64,000 nt of DNA from Firmicutes bacterium AF25-13AC (GTDB taxonomy: Bacteria; Bacillota; Clostridia; Lachnospirales; Lachnospiraceae), in contig QUFP01000013.1 of assembly GCA_003478935.1 (NCBI GenBank), positions 1 through 64,000 of the forward strand, in the 5' to 3' direction. Below the pieces are notes generated by a model that saw only the letters and a list, made by a program, of their open reading frames with translations, made no database searches and was not told the origin of the DNA. Numbering within the stretch: the stretch's first letter is position 1; the number at the start of each line of letters is the position of its first letter. Shown one piece after another: positions 51,037 through 60,564 of this stretch. Both the position numbers and the translations under genes were made by a program.

Positions 51037-52889
51037 AAAGTATAAGGTTAATAGATGGGAAAAAGTTAACGGTAAAAATACTTTCTTTCGTTAGCGCATG
51101 TATGGCAACTTTGGGATTAGCAGTTACATTGGGTTCTGCCGGGCAGAACAAGTTGCTTCAGGGAGAGTTGTTTTTCATTCCGATTTGCGTTATTTGGTAT
51201 GTTTTGTATAAAAAACGATATATGCGTAAGCATACAGTTCCTTTCTACATCTTTACAATTGTATTTTCGCTCCTCTTTTCTTCTTCCTTTATATTAGGAA
51301 TATACTTAGACCAAAATCGATTGGGAGGAACATTTCACATAATCGTTAAGTCTATTTTACTTACAACATTTTGGTATCCGCTGATAGCGTTTTTGACAGA
51401 TTGGATAGAAAACGGATCCGAAAAGTATGTAACTAGTTTACAGATGGAGAAGAAAAAACTGTATATTTGCTTTTTTCTTGTTGCTGTCATATGGTTTATT
51501 GGATGGCTTGCCTTGTTTCCGGGAGTATATGGTATTGATGCGCCAACTTGGTATGAAATGTGGAGTCAAACGGATGCTCCTGTGTCTTCCCAATGGTCTG
51601 TTTTAATAAGTGGCCTATTTTATTTCTTTACATCACTGGGGGTTCGCTATTTCGACAGCCCAGAAATTGGATTTGGAATTTATAGTTTCCTTCAAATGAC
51701 CTTTGTTTTATTTGTAGTGTGGAAGATTCTTTTGTTTTTAAACGAAAGATTGGGAAAAAAAGCAGTTATTGTTGGTGCTATCTTTTTTGCCTTTGTTCCG
51801 ACTCATATGATTATGGCAGTCTCTGCTGCTCAGGATGCACTATTTGCCGCTTGTTTTGCGATGTGTTGTATCGAACTATTTCACATATTTGAGAAGCCAG
51901 ATGAATATTGGAAAGAGAAAAGAAATATTGCTCGATTCTTATTTTGGATGTCTCTGATGTGTATCATTCGAAACAATGGACTCTATGCAATTTTTGTTAT
52001 GGCGGTATTGGCAGTCTTTTTTTTGAAGCACAGCACAAAGTTTTTCTTTGGCTCAATTGCTATTGTAACGATCATTGTGTTTCTGTATCAAGGACCTGTT
52101 TACAATCTGCTGCATGTGCAAAAAGGAACTGCGATTCGAGAAATGCTTAGTATACCGCTTGAACAAATGGCTGCTGCATATAACTATGATGATAGTCTTT
52201 CTGATTCTTTAAAAGAACAGATGGAACAATATGTGAGCGAAGAAAATATGTATAAATATGCATTAAAGAATTCTGATCCGATAAAGAATAATTTTAATGT
52301 GGAAAAGCTTAATGAAAGCCCAGTCGACTTTGTAAAATTATATTTTCAAGTTGGGATTGCAGCACCGAAATCTTATATTTATGGAGCATTGATGCAAACA
52401 TATGGATTATGGTATGCGGATAAAGAATATCCAGATGCATTGATATGGCATCCATATATCAATTATATTTGTATTGATGCAAAACAGATTTGGGGAGAAA
52501 ATGCATTAGAGATAAAGCGAGAAAGCCTTTTTCCAGCATATGAGAGAGTTCTTAGAAAATTATTTGGATATGGAGAGGACACATCTGGATATGGTGGTAG
52601 TCTTCAAACTGATTTTGTAAATATTCCTTTCTTATCTACAGCATGTAGAATGGGAACTTATTTTTGGATTGTTATATATATTGCAGGATATGGACTCTAT
52701 AAGAAGTGGAAAGAACAATATTTAATTGTGCTATTGGCAATTGGATTAACACTGACTGTGTTGTTGAGCCCTTTAATGTATTATCGATATTATGCACCAG
52801 TTATTTTCTCAATGCCAGTTATTCTTACCTTATTGTTCAGGTCAAAGAAGAACAATGAAAGTACGATACCGCAGGAGGATGCTCTTTAA
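51033..52889 (+). CDS. DUF6020-type polytopic membrane protein (GT-C-like)
   Basis: This 618-residue protein has about eleven or twelve predicted membrane segments and a large extracellular loop (about residues 375-510). The segment LFPGVYGIDAPTWYEMW recalls the DUF6020 family and the first extracellular loop of GT-C glycosyltransferases, where an acidic residue acts catalytically. GT-C enzymes take sugars from polyprenyl phosphate, matching the overlapping DPM-like gene upstream. The assignment is from architecture and one motif, so function is inferred. A bidirectional terminator follows. Confidence 0.7.
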   Translation: MKSIRLIDGKKLTVKILSFVSACMATLGLAVTLGSAGQNKLLQGELFFIPICVIWYVLYKKRYMRKHTVPFYIFTIVFSLLFSSSFILGIYLDQNRLGGTFHIIVKSILLTTFWYPLIAFLTDWIENGSEKYVTSLQMEKKKLYICFFLVAVIWFIGWLALFPGVYGIDAPTWYEMWSQTDAPVSSQWSVLISGLFYFFTSLGVRYFDSPEIGFGIYSFLQMTFVLFVVWKILLFLNERLGKKAVIVGAIFFAFVPTHMIMAVSAAQDALFAACFAMCCIELFHIFEKPDEYWKEKRNIARFLFWMSLMCIIRNNGLYAIFVMAVLAVFFLKHSTKFFFGSIAIVTIIVFLYQGPVYNLLHVQKGTAIREMLSIPLEQMAAAYNYDDSLSDSLKEQMEQYVSEENMYKYALKNSDPIKNNFNVEKLNESPVDFVKLYFQVGIAAPKSYIYGALMQTYGLWYADKEYPDALIWHPYINYICIDAKQIWGENALEIKRESLFPAYERVLRKLFGYGEDTSGYGGSLQTDFVNIPFLSTACRMGTYFWIVIYIAGYGLYKKWKEQYLIVLLAIGLTLTVLLSPLMYYRYYAPVIFSMPVILTLLFRSKKNNESTIPQEDAL

Positions 52890-52900
52890 AAAATTTCAAT

Positions 52901-52944
52901 AAAACAGATGCTATTTACAAGAGTTTGAAAATAGCATCTGTTTT
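52901..52944. terminator. Bidirectional terminator with 16-bp perfect stem
   Basis: AAAACAGATGCTATTT (52901-52916) pairs perfectly with its complement at 52929-52944 over a 12-base loop. A-run and T-run flanks make it work for both converging genes. Confidence 0.9.
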
Positions 52945-52957
52945 TGCATGGGCAGGT

Positions 52958-54075
52958 TTATTTGGAGTCACGATGTAAATTATGATTGATGCGATGAACT
53001 GGTTTTACTCCTAAAACAATACGAAGCCCAGGAATGTAAGTGAAAGGTTCGGTTATGACAATAGCAATAACTAGGATAATAAGACTTCGTAACAAATGAA
53101 CAAGTGCGCCGGCAGGTGGATTAGGAAAAGAATATGAATACCAGAAAGCCAGAAACATATGGACAACATAGATGTTCATAGTGCGTTGGGAGATAAACGA
53201 AAGCAACTGTCGAAGACGAAGTGGAATCGATTTTGGAAATATTGCTAGGCCAAACAAACCGATTGCAGCAAGAAGTGTCGCAGTGCGTTCATAATCTCCG
53301 CTGATCGTAACCCATTCTCCACTGAGAACACCGACTTGAAGATAGCGCTTTAAAATTAATAGTCCACAGCCAAAAAGCGCAGAGAATAGGATTGTTTTTT
53401 TCGTGCGAGCAGAAAGTTTTTTTTCATAGAGCTTTTCATGCAAAAATGGTCCAATAAGAAAATAAAACAAATATTCACAATTATTCAGCGGCTGGAGGTT
53501 TCCTCGTAGAGTATCAAGTGAATAAGAATCGATTCCAAACACGCGGGATATTAGACCAACAACAGCATTAAAATCAACTGTAAAGAAGCTAAAGAAGAAT
53601 AATATTGCCATTAAGAAAACCAATATAGATCGATTGGAAGAATCATAACAGACTTTCAGTACCGGAAAAATTAGGTAGATGCGTATTAATACATAAATAT
53701 ACCAAAAATGTTCAGCAGGTATGTAAGGGTCTGTTAAATTGTCACCACACAAATATTGGAACAACATTTGAAAGGATACGGTAGACCAATCAAGTTGGTA
53801 AAAAGCAAGTGTAACCGCAAGATAAATCAATTTCCAAGCAGAAACAGAAATGAAAAGAAAAAGCGTTTTCTTAAGATGTTTTTCAATTGAAAGGGTCTAG
53901 TGAATAGCAAAGCACCATTTGCCATTAAAAATAATGGTACAGCAACAGCGCATAATTGCTCGGTAATATGAGAAAATATTGATGTGCCAAGTGTAGATAA
54001 ATAATGGCAGTAGATTACACCGAGAATTGCGACTGATTCTATCAGGTCAATGTATACGATATGAGATTTTTTCAT
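52958..54075 (-). CDS. Acyltransferase_3 family membrane protein (one-base break)
   Basis: This is a polytopic acyltransferase_3 protein, the type that O-acetylates polysaccharides. The N-terminus VYIDLIESVAILGVIYCHYL and PLFLMANGALLF are typical. The frame breaks near 53840: the first part stops at 53827, and the second resumes one frame over as WKLIYLAVTLAFY. One added base gives about 372 residues, a normal length. The motif HFWYIYVLIRIYLIFP and the late NIYVVHMFLAFWY region are intact. A consensus promoter and AAAGG site precede the start, so unlike its relative at 41758 this gene looks expressed and functional apart from the break. Confidence 0.85.
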
Positions 54076-54108
54076 AATGATACCTTTCTTTAATTTAGCA
54101 TTATTTCT

Positions 54109-54137
54109 ATTATATCTTTACTCCAATCCATTGTCAA
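54109..54137 (-). promoter_or_regulatory. Consensus promoter of the acyltransferase gene
   Basis: On the minus strand TTGACA (54137-54132), a 17-base spacer and TATAAT (54114-54109) are a perfect sigma-A match, about 35 bases before the acyltransferase ATG. Confidence 0.85.
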
Positions 54138-54174
54138 TATTTTCTTTCGACCATAGAAAACAGTTGATAATTAC

Positions 54175-54203
54175 TTGCGTAAAAAAAAAAGCTATAGTAT
54201 AAT
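54175..54203 (+). promoter_or_regulatory. Promoter of the carrier-protein/adenylation pair
   Basis: TTGCGT (54175-54180), a 17-base spacer containing ten A residues, and TATAAT (54198-54203). It diverges from the acyltransferase promoter. The poly-A spacer may be phase-variable, but no evidence for variation is available. Confidence 0.7.
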
Positions 54204-54247
54204 AAGAAAAACTGCACATTTCTAGCAGAGAAAGAAGGAGAATAGAC

Positions 54248-54475
54248 ATGTACGATAAGGTATTAGAATTATTACAGGAAGAATATCCGGAGATTGATTT
54301 TACAGGATCTGATGAACTGGTAGATGATGGAATTTTGGATTCATTAACACTGACAGGAATTATCGCTGCACTCTCTATGGAATTTGATATTGAGATTCCT
54401 TATGATGAAATTATTGAAGAAAACTTTAATTCAGTTGCTGCAATGGCAGAAATGGTAGAAAGACTGCAGGCATAA
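54248..54475 (+). CDS. Stand-alone acyl/peptidyl carrier protein
   Basis: A 75-residue acidic four-helix carrier protein. The phosphopantetheine attachment Ser lies in GILDSLTLTGI (about residue 36), preceded by the conserved acidic FTGSDELVDD. Its size and DSL motif are close to DltC-type and stand-alone PCPs. AGAAGGAG lies ahead of the ATG. It ends three bases before the adenylation-nitroreductase gene, so the two are co-translated and probably functional partners. The cargo is unknown. Confidence 0.9.
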   Translation: MYDKVLELLQEEYPEIDFTGSDELVDDGILDSLTLTGIIAALSMEFDIEIPYDEIIEENFNSVAAMAEMVERLQA

Positions 54476-54477
54476 TC

Positions 54478-56577
54478 ATGGTAAAAAAAACGATAATTGC
54501 AGATTTAGAGAAATATGCACAGAAGCTGCCGGATAAACCTGCAGTTTCTGATAAAAAAGTGCAGTTGACTTACAAAAAACTATTTGAAAAAGTTCAGACA
54601 GAAGCAGCTATTTTACAGGAGCATGAGGTAGGATGTTCCGATAAAATAGCTGTTTTAGCTGTATCTAGAGTAGATTATGTGATTGCATATTTGGCAGTAC
54701 AGTATTTGGGTGCAGTTAGTGTTCCGATTGATAAATCACTTGGATTAGCAGCAATTGAACAAATTTGTGAGCAGACACAGTGTAAATTATTTATTGGTGA
54801 TGAAAAGCAAAAACCAGATTCTATTTTGTTTGTATCATTAAAGAATTTGACGAAACAGGTACTTGCAGAAGATTGTGTAAAGACAGTTTCTTTGGCTCGA
54901 ATAGAAGATCCAGAACAGCCATCTGAGATGCTGTTTACAAGTGGTACAACAGGAATTCCGAAAGGAGTTGTACTTTCCTATCGTGCAATTGCAGCGAGCA
55001 TGGAAAATACCTCAAACGGAAATGGATTGAAACAAGAGGATACGATGCTGTTGCCACTGCCATTAGGCCATTCATTTGGTATGCGAGTATTAAGAGCATG
55101 CATTCATACTGGTGCATCAATTGTATTGCAGAATGGCTTTGCATTTGCAAGAGATACACAGATAAGTATCGATAAATTTTTCTGTACAGCAATGGCATGT
55201 GTGCCAGCTTCTTTTGGTGTAATGGAATTGCAGATGAAGGAGCAATTACCAGAGATTCTTGGAAAATTGCGTTATATTGAGTTTGGAGCAGGATCATTAA
55301 GTCCACAGAAAAAAAGAGAACTGATGGCCAATTTGCCGAATACAGAGATTCACAATACTTGGGGATCAACTGAGACGGGTGGTGCCATTTTTTTGAATTT
55401 AGCATCTAATTCAGACAAGTATACGTCAATTGGAAAACCGCTTGAAAGCGTGACAGTGAGCATATACAAAGAAGATGGCACACAGGTGATCGGATATGGA
55501 CCTGAAGAGGTTGGAAGAATGCGCCTAAAGGGAGATTTGGAAATGTCCGGTTATTGGAAAAGAGAGCCAGAGACAGCTGCTGCACTTGTGGATGGTTGGC
55601 TAGTGACAAATGATTTGGTATATCGTGATGAAGATGGCTTCATTTATATGTTGGGGCGTGCAGATGATATGATTAACACTGGTGGTGAGAAAGTGTCTCC
55701 AGTTGAGGTTGAAAATATCGCATCCGGTTATGAGCAGGTAAAAGAATGTGCTTGTGTGGGCGCACCAGATCCAAAGGGGATTTTAGGAGAAATTCCAGTA
55801 TTATTTGTTGTGTCGAAGTCAGGCCAATTTGACGAAAATGGCATGACAAAGTATTTGTCTGAACGAATTGAGCGTTTTAAACTTCCGCAGGCATATGTTA
55901 TGCTGGAAGAATTGCCAAGAAATCGAATGCAAAAATTGGATCGTCGAGAATTGCGCACGATCTGGAAAGAAAAGACGAGTAAGCGGGATACGGATAAAAC
56001 AACACAAAAATCGAATGAAACAGGAATGAAACATCCAGATACGAGCATTGGAAGTGAACTGATTCGATGCATCAAAAGTAGACATAGTGTTCGTCACTTC
56101 GAAGATCGCCCAATTCTGAAAGAGATTCTAGAGAGTATTGCTGAGTGCGGTATCTATGCACCCTCTGGAAAAAATATGCAGACTTGGCGTTTTACTATAT
56201 TAGATGATGCAGGTCAGATCAAACAGTGGAAACAGCTTATTTTAAATCAGGCTGCAGAGCGAAAAGTTCGTGTCAGTGGTTTTGAAAATCCAGCGGCATT
56301 GATTTTGATTTCCAATGATATTCGGAACAAAAATGGAGAGAAGGATTCCTCCTGTGCAGCAGAAAATATCATGCTTGCAGCAACAGCATATGGTATTGGA
56401 AGTGTATGGATTAATGCATTGTCAACAATGTGTGACGATGAAACGATCCGTGAGCAACTAAGACAATGGGAGATTCCAGATCGTCATCAGGTATATGCAA
56501 TGATTGCACTGGGGTACCCAGAGGGAGAGGTAAAGTCACCAAAGCGCAATTTGAATGTCGTTCATTATGTCAAATAA
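54478..56577 (+). CDS. Adenylation enzyme fused to a nitroreductase domain
   Basis: This 699-residue fusion has an ANL-superfamily adenylation domain (about residues 1-495) and an FMN nitroreductase-family domain (about 530-699), joined by a Lys/Thr-rich linker. Adenylation core motifs are intact: MLFTSGTTGIPKG (151-163), NTWGSTETGG (about 292), TNDLVYRDEDGFIYMLGR and the catalytic Lys in NRMQKLDRREL (about 482-492). The nitroreductase part has SRHSVRHFEDRP, APSGKNMQTWRF and AAENIMLAATAYGIGSVWI. It should activate a carboxylic acid, load it on the adjacent carrier protein and reduce or oxidise the bound group. Substrate is not predictable here. The fusion is unusual in a glycan cluster. Confidence 0.88.
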   Translation: MVKKTIIADLEKYAQKLPDKPAVSDKKVQLTYKKLFEKVQTEAAILQEHEVGCSDKIAVLAVSRVDYVIAYLAVQYLGAVSVPIDKSLGLAAIEQICEQTQCKLFIGDEKQKPDSILFVSLKNLTKQVLAEDCVKTVSLARIEDPEQPSEMLFTSGTTGIPKGVVLSYRAIAASMENTSNGNGLKQEDTMLLPLPLGHSFGMRVLRACIHTGASIVLQNGFAFARDTQISIDKFFCTAMACVPASFGVMELQMKEQLPEILGKLRYIEFGAGSLSPQKKRELMANLPNTEIHNTWGSTETGGAIFLNLASNSDKYTSIGKPLESVTVSIYKEDGTQVIGYGPEEVGRMRLKGDLEMSGYWKREPETAAALVDGWLVTNDLVYRDEDGFIYMLGRADDMINTGGEKVSPVEVENIASGYEQVKECACVGAPDPKGILGEIPVLFVVSKSGQFDENGMTKYLSERIERFKLPQAYVMLEELPRNRMQKLDRRELRTIWKEKTSKRDTDKTTQKSNETGMKHPDTSIGSELIRCIKSRHSVRHFEDRPILKEILESIAECGIYAPSGKNMQTWRFTILDDAGQIKQWKQLILNQAAERKVRVSGFENPAALILISNDIRNKNGEKDSSCAAENIMLAATAYGIGSVWINALSTMCDDETIREQLRQWEIPDRHQVYAMIALGYPEGEVKSPKRNLNVVHYVK

Positions 56578-56689
56578 TAAAAATTAATGAAAAGATCGTG
56601 GTGGTATTGATGGCGTCAGTTCACTTGCCTGGCCCTGAACACAACAATCCATCGATAAAATGTTACTTACGAAAACGCAGTGATGTCGT

Positions 56690-57035
56690 GCGCATTCGAA
56701 TCAATCCAACTGCGTCGGCAATACCTCAACCAATTGGACAATTAATCCAGCGAAAATCACATACAGATAGTCTCTTATGCCGCCAATTACGTCGGATGGC
56801 ACCTGCAAGAACGACAAAATGGGCTCCATAAAAAGATAGCCGATTGATAGACGATTCCATTGACAAGTAGGGTAATAACCGCAATCAACACAAAAGCGTG
56901 CCAAATAGAAGGAAATGAGAAATCTTTCCCTTGATAAGATCGTGATACATAAAAAAACTCCAAAGTAAAAAAAGATTGTAAATGGCAGCCACAACGAAGT
57001 GACTGCCATAGATTTTTTGTAAGCTCAAAAATCAA
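56690..57035 (-). pseudogene. MATE-family transporter fragment
   Basis: Three short minus-strand reading frames combine into one stretch resembling helices 2-5 of MATE/MOP transporters: a SLWLPFTIFFYFGVFL helix, SRSYQGKDFSFPSIWHAF (compare the family's SQYxGAKD loop), and PILSFLQVPSDVIGGIRDYL (compare LLRLMNTPEDV). At least two frame changes and missing N- and C-terminal halves mark it as a true remnant. The remaining bases 56578-56690 hold nothing I recognise. Confidence 0.55.
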
Positions 57036-57040
57036 ATGGA

Positions 57041-60000
57041 TTATTTGTCAATATCAAACTGATAGCTTCCGCTTACAAGCTCAAACTGGCTCATTCCAGA
57101 AGCAGAAGGAAGTGTCAAAAGGGCGGTTGTGTTGGCTGGAATGGTGCAGCGATAGCAAATGGAATTTTCTGTTTTCTCCCAGCTAGAAGCAACCTTTCCA
57201 AACGGTGTCTCTTGTTCACCTTTTGCAAAGCTCAGAGCGCCACCCCAGGAAGGTGTCAAGAAAATTCGATGATAGCCAGCCTCGTCTTTTTCTTCTCCTG
57301 TCTGAATACCGAGAACGGTGCGGTAGAGCCACTGTCCAATTGAACCATATGCATAGTGGTTGAACGAATTCATTGAAACGTCACCGAATGTGCCTGTTTC
57401 TGCAATGTAAGAGTTCCAACGCTCCCAGATAGTAGTTGCACCATTTATAACGCTGTAAAGCCATCCTGGATTACCTTTTTGCTCTAAGAGCGCAAAAGCA
57501 AGCTCATTCTGTCCACATTTTGTCAGTGCAGGAAGCAGGTGACTGATTCCAAGGAAACCAACAGAAAGATGATTGTCTCTTCTATGGATCGACTCGACAA
57601 AATAATGGGTTGTCTGCGCCATTGTTTCTTCAGGCATGAGATTAAAATCAATCGCAAGTGCATAGGCTGTTTGGCTTGGATGATGGGTGCTGTATGTATT
57701 CTCACAATAGCGTGTCTGATTGATAATAGTACCATCTGCCTGCGGTGTGCCCTTGCTCATCTCACCCCAGTAAGCTAAAGAACCGTCTGGCTGAACCCAA
57801 GCCTCACGAAAGGCAGTGCGAATATCCTCGAACCGTTTTTGATAAAGGGCGGCATCATCTGTTTTTCCTAAAATTCGTGCAATGCGAGCCATCAGGTCAG
57901 CAACATAAGCGGCATAAGCAGTTGCTGTCAGGATAAATGGAGTAGATTCATCAAATGTCAGATGATCGCCTCGGCTTTGCTGAACCTGAATAAAAGGTTT
58001 AGAAGAAAGATCGGACTGATCATGTCTTTGTACACCATCGACAGTGCGAAGACCGCAGTTTTGGCGTGAATCAAGACTTTGGTAAGCAATCCAACGCGCC
58101 ATGCACTCATAATTTTCTTCAAGAACACGAGTATCGCCGTAGGCCAGATACATTTCCCAAGGAACAATTACAGAAGCATCTGCCAACCGGCACATCCGGC
58201 AGGACGGTTATCGCCGCCAAGAGGTGCCGTATCCGGGACAGCTCCCTGACGATTATACATTAGCTGACCGTCGCGCACATCAAGAAGCCATTTATTCATA
58301 AATGACTGAACATCCATGTTAAAGGCAGCAGTCGGTGCGAAGACCTGTGCATCACCAGTCCAGCCCATACGCTCATTTCGCTGTGGGCAATCGGTGTACA
58401 CAAGAAGAGAATTGCCGCGCTGTCCCCATTGAATGTTACTCTGAAGCTGATTGACTAACGGATCGGAACACTCAAAGCTTCCAGTTGTGTTTGGTGTGTT
58501 GCAAAGAACAAGACCTTCTAAACTTGTTACACAGCTGATATCGGAAAGCTCACAGCCATTTCCTGTGATTTCCACATAGCGAAAACCATGTGATGTAAAG
58601 GAAGGAACAAAAGTTTCTCCGTTTTCATCACCGCTAAAGGTATAGGTGTCAGTATTGGCAGCGGAGCGGATATTCTTGATGTAGATTTCGCCGTTTGCAT
58701 AGCTCATTTCTCCGTAGCGAAGTTTAATTGAAAGACCACGTTCACCCTTTAAGTGAAGGCGAACTGTTCCGACCATGTTCTGACCAAGATCGTAAACAAA
58801 ATGACCAGTCGGAATTTCATGCATAGAGATAGGAGTCAGCACACGCTCAATCACAGCGGACGGGCCTTCTTGTGCTGTAAGTTCAAATTTTACAGGATTA
58901 GTAAATGTTCCATTTGTAGGAACTGGCTTGCTTGGCCATGGAAGAACGCCACATGCTTTCCAACGTTTGTCACTATTATCAATATGAGACAAATCCTTTG
59001 GAAGCAGGCGCGCATCATAATTTTCACCATCAAGATAGTCAGAGTCAACTACAGCGCCCTTATCAGTAAAAAGCCATGAATTATCGGTCACAAGTTCATC
59101 CTTGCTTCCATCGGTGTAGGTAACGATCATGCGTCCCATAAAAGAGTTTTGCTCGCCATATTTCATAGGACCGCTGTAACCGCAGTAACCATTGTAATAA
59201 CCCTTGCCAACGGTAGCCAAAAGCTGATTTTCGCCCTCATGCAGCAGATTTGTCACATCATATGTCTGATAGAAAATGCGAAGGCGATAATCAGTAAAGC
59301 CTGGTGCGAAAAAGCTGCCATCGGCGTCAATGCCATTTACTTTTACACGGTAGGAACCGCGTGCTGTTGCATATAGACGGGCAGAGGCAATCTTTTTGGA
59401 TGGGTTTGCATGGAAAGTACCAAGCAGATTTATAGCTGGAACAGGGCAAGCCAGTTCAAACTGATTTTTTACAGTCAAGATGCCATCATTACAGGAACCA
59501 AGAACAGAGAAAATACCAGATTCATCTGAGAAGCTTTCATTCTGGAAAACAGTGTTGGTTTTCGGGTCAGAAATAACAAGATTGTCATAGTAAGCAGTAC
59601 TGCCTAACTGCTTAAAGCCTATAGAGAACAGACATCCACGGCGCGGAACAAAAAATCCGGCATTTGGCATCAGGTCAGCTTCTTTTTGAATTATGGTCAC
59701 ATTATTGATAGAAACAGAAAGCTCTCGGTTATTTACTGTAATAGAGATTTTATTCCAATCATGCTCTAAGCCCTCAGAAACTGCATCCTTACTAATTATG
59801 TAGCCAACTTTGCTGCCAAGAATAGTCACAGTTGGAATATGGCCTTCTTTGGTGCTGCCATCCCAAGCGTTATCGCAATATTCGTAAATCATAAGTGTGC
59901 GGTTATCCATGTCCACATCAAATAATACGTAGTTATCCTTATTTCGGGCAGAGAGTACAATTCCAGCTTTATTACCGATGTCAGTTTTAAAATCAACGTT

Positions 60001-60420
60001 CATCTGATAGGAGTACAGGCAGGCGGTATTAGTTGTTTGCTTCGGTGAGCCAATCCACTGTGCATTGTTCCACACGGAAGCGTCCTTTCCCATAAGCCCA
60101 GTCTCAAACCATGTAACTTCGCTTTCATGCATCATATTTTCTTCATCCCACACGAAGACTTTCCAATAGTAGCGTGTGGAAGGCTCAAGTTTGGTGCAGT
60201 CAGCCGTTAACGCGGTGTGCTGTATATAACTCTTTACAATATTACTGTCCCAGATAATGGGAGTCATAGTCTTATCTTTAGAAACGATGATGCGATAAGC
60301 GCTCTGCTTAGCACCTGTTCGTGAAGCAGCCATTTGCCAGGAAAACATAGGTGTTTCGCAGTCAACGCCAAGCGGTGTAATTTGTGCCTGTGTGCGGCAT
60401 TTTACAATAGAAGTGCTCAT
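57041..60420 (-). CDS. GH78 alpha-L-rhamnosidase (one-base break)
   Basis: This is a large GH78 enzyme releasing alpha-L-rhamnose from rhamnogalacturonan, flavonoid glycosides or similar substrates. The N-terminal Fn3-like and beta-sandwich domains (TPMFSWQM... YRIIVS) precede a GH78 catalytic domain, with CPQRNERMGWTGDAQ and WERWNSY. The frame breaks near 58178: the first part ends at 58168, and the second resumes with DASVIVPWEMYLAYGD. Adding one G restores the family motif GWADASVIVPW. Total length is about 1126 residues. No signal peptide, so probably cytoplasmic. AAAAGGAG precedes the ATG. Confidence 0.92.
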
Positions 60421-60458
60421 TATGTCGATCTCCTTTTGCTATTTATTTATCTTTTGGT

Positions 60459-60487
60459 ATCATAGCACAAAAATGGGGGAGTAGCAA
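60459..60487 (-). promoter_or_regulatory. Promoter of the rhamnosidase gene
   Basis: On the minus strand TTGCTA (60487-60482), a 17-base spacer and TATGAT (60464-60459). Confidence 0.6.
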
Positions 60488-60498
60488 CCTATGAAGGG

Positions 60499-60530
60499 TT
60501 GTCTGGTCACTAAAATCATGCTATTATAAT
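60499..60530 (+). promoter_or_regulatory. Promoter of the structured leader and dipeptidase gene
   Basis: TTGTCT (60499-60504), a 17-base spacer and TATTAT (60522-60527), overlapping TATAAT (60525-60530). Transcription would begin near 60536, about 30 bases ahead of the structured RNA. Confidence 0.6.
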
Positions 60531-60564
60531 TATAGTTCACGAATAGGCTGATATTTACGGCATA

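Noticed and set aside
42744..56577. Prophage or transposon carrying the glycan genes
   Set aside because: No integrase, transposase, phage structural gene or terminal repeat is visible in or beside the interval.
56466..56831. Plus-strand 121-codon open frame after the fusion gene
   Set aside because: Its first third lies out of frame within the nitroreductase coding end, and the rest is antisense to the MATE remnant; it has no start-site support.
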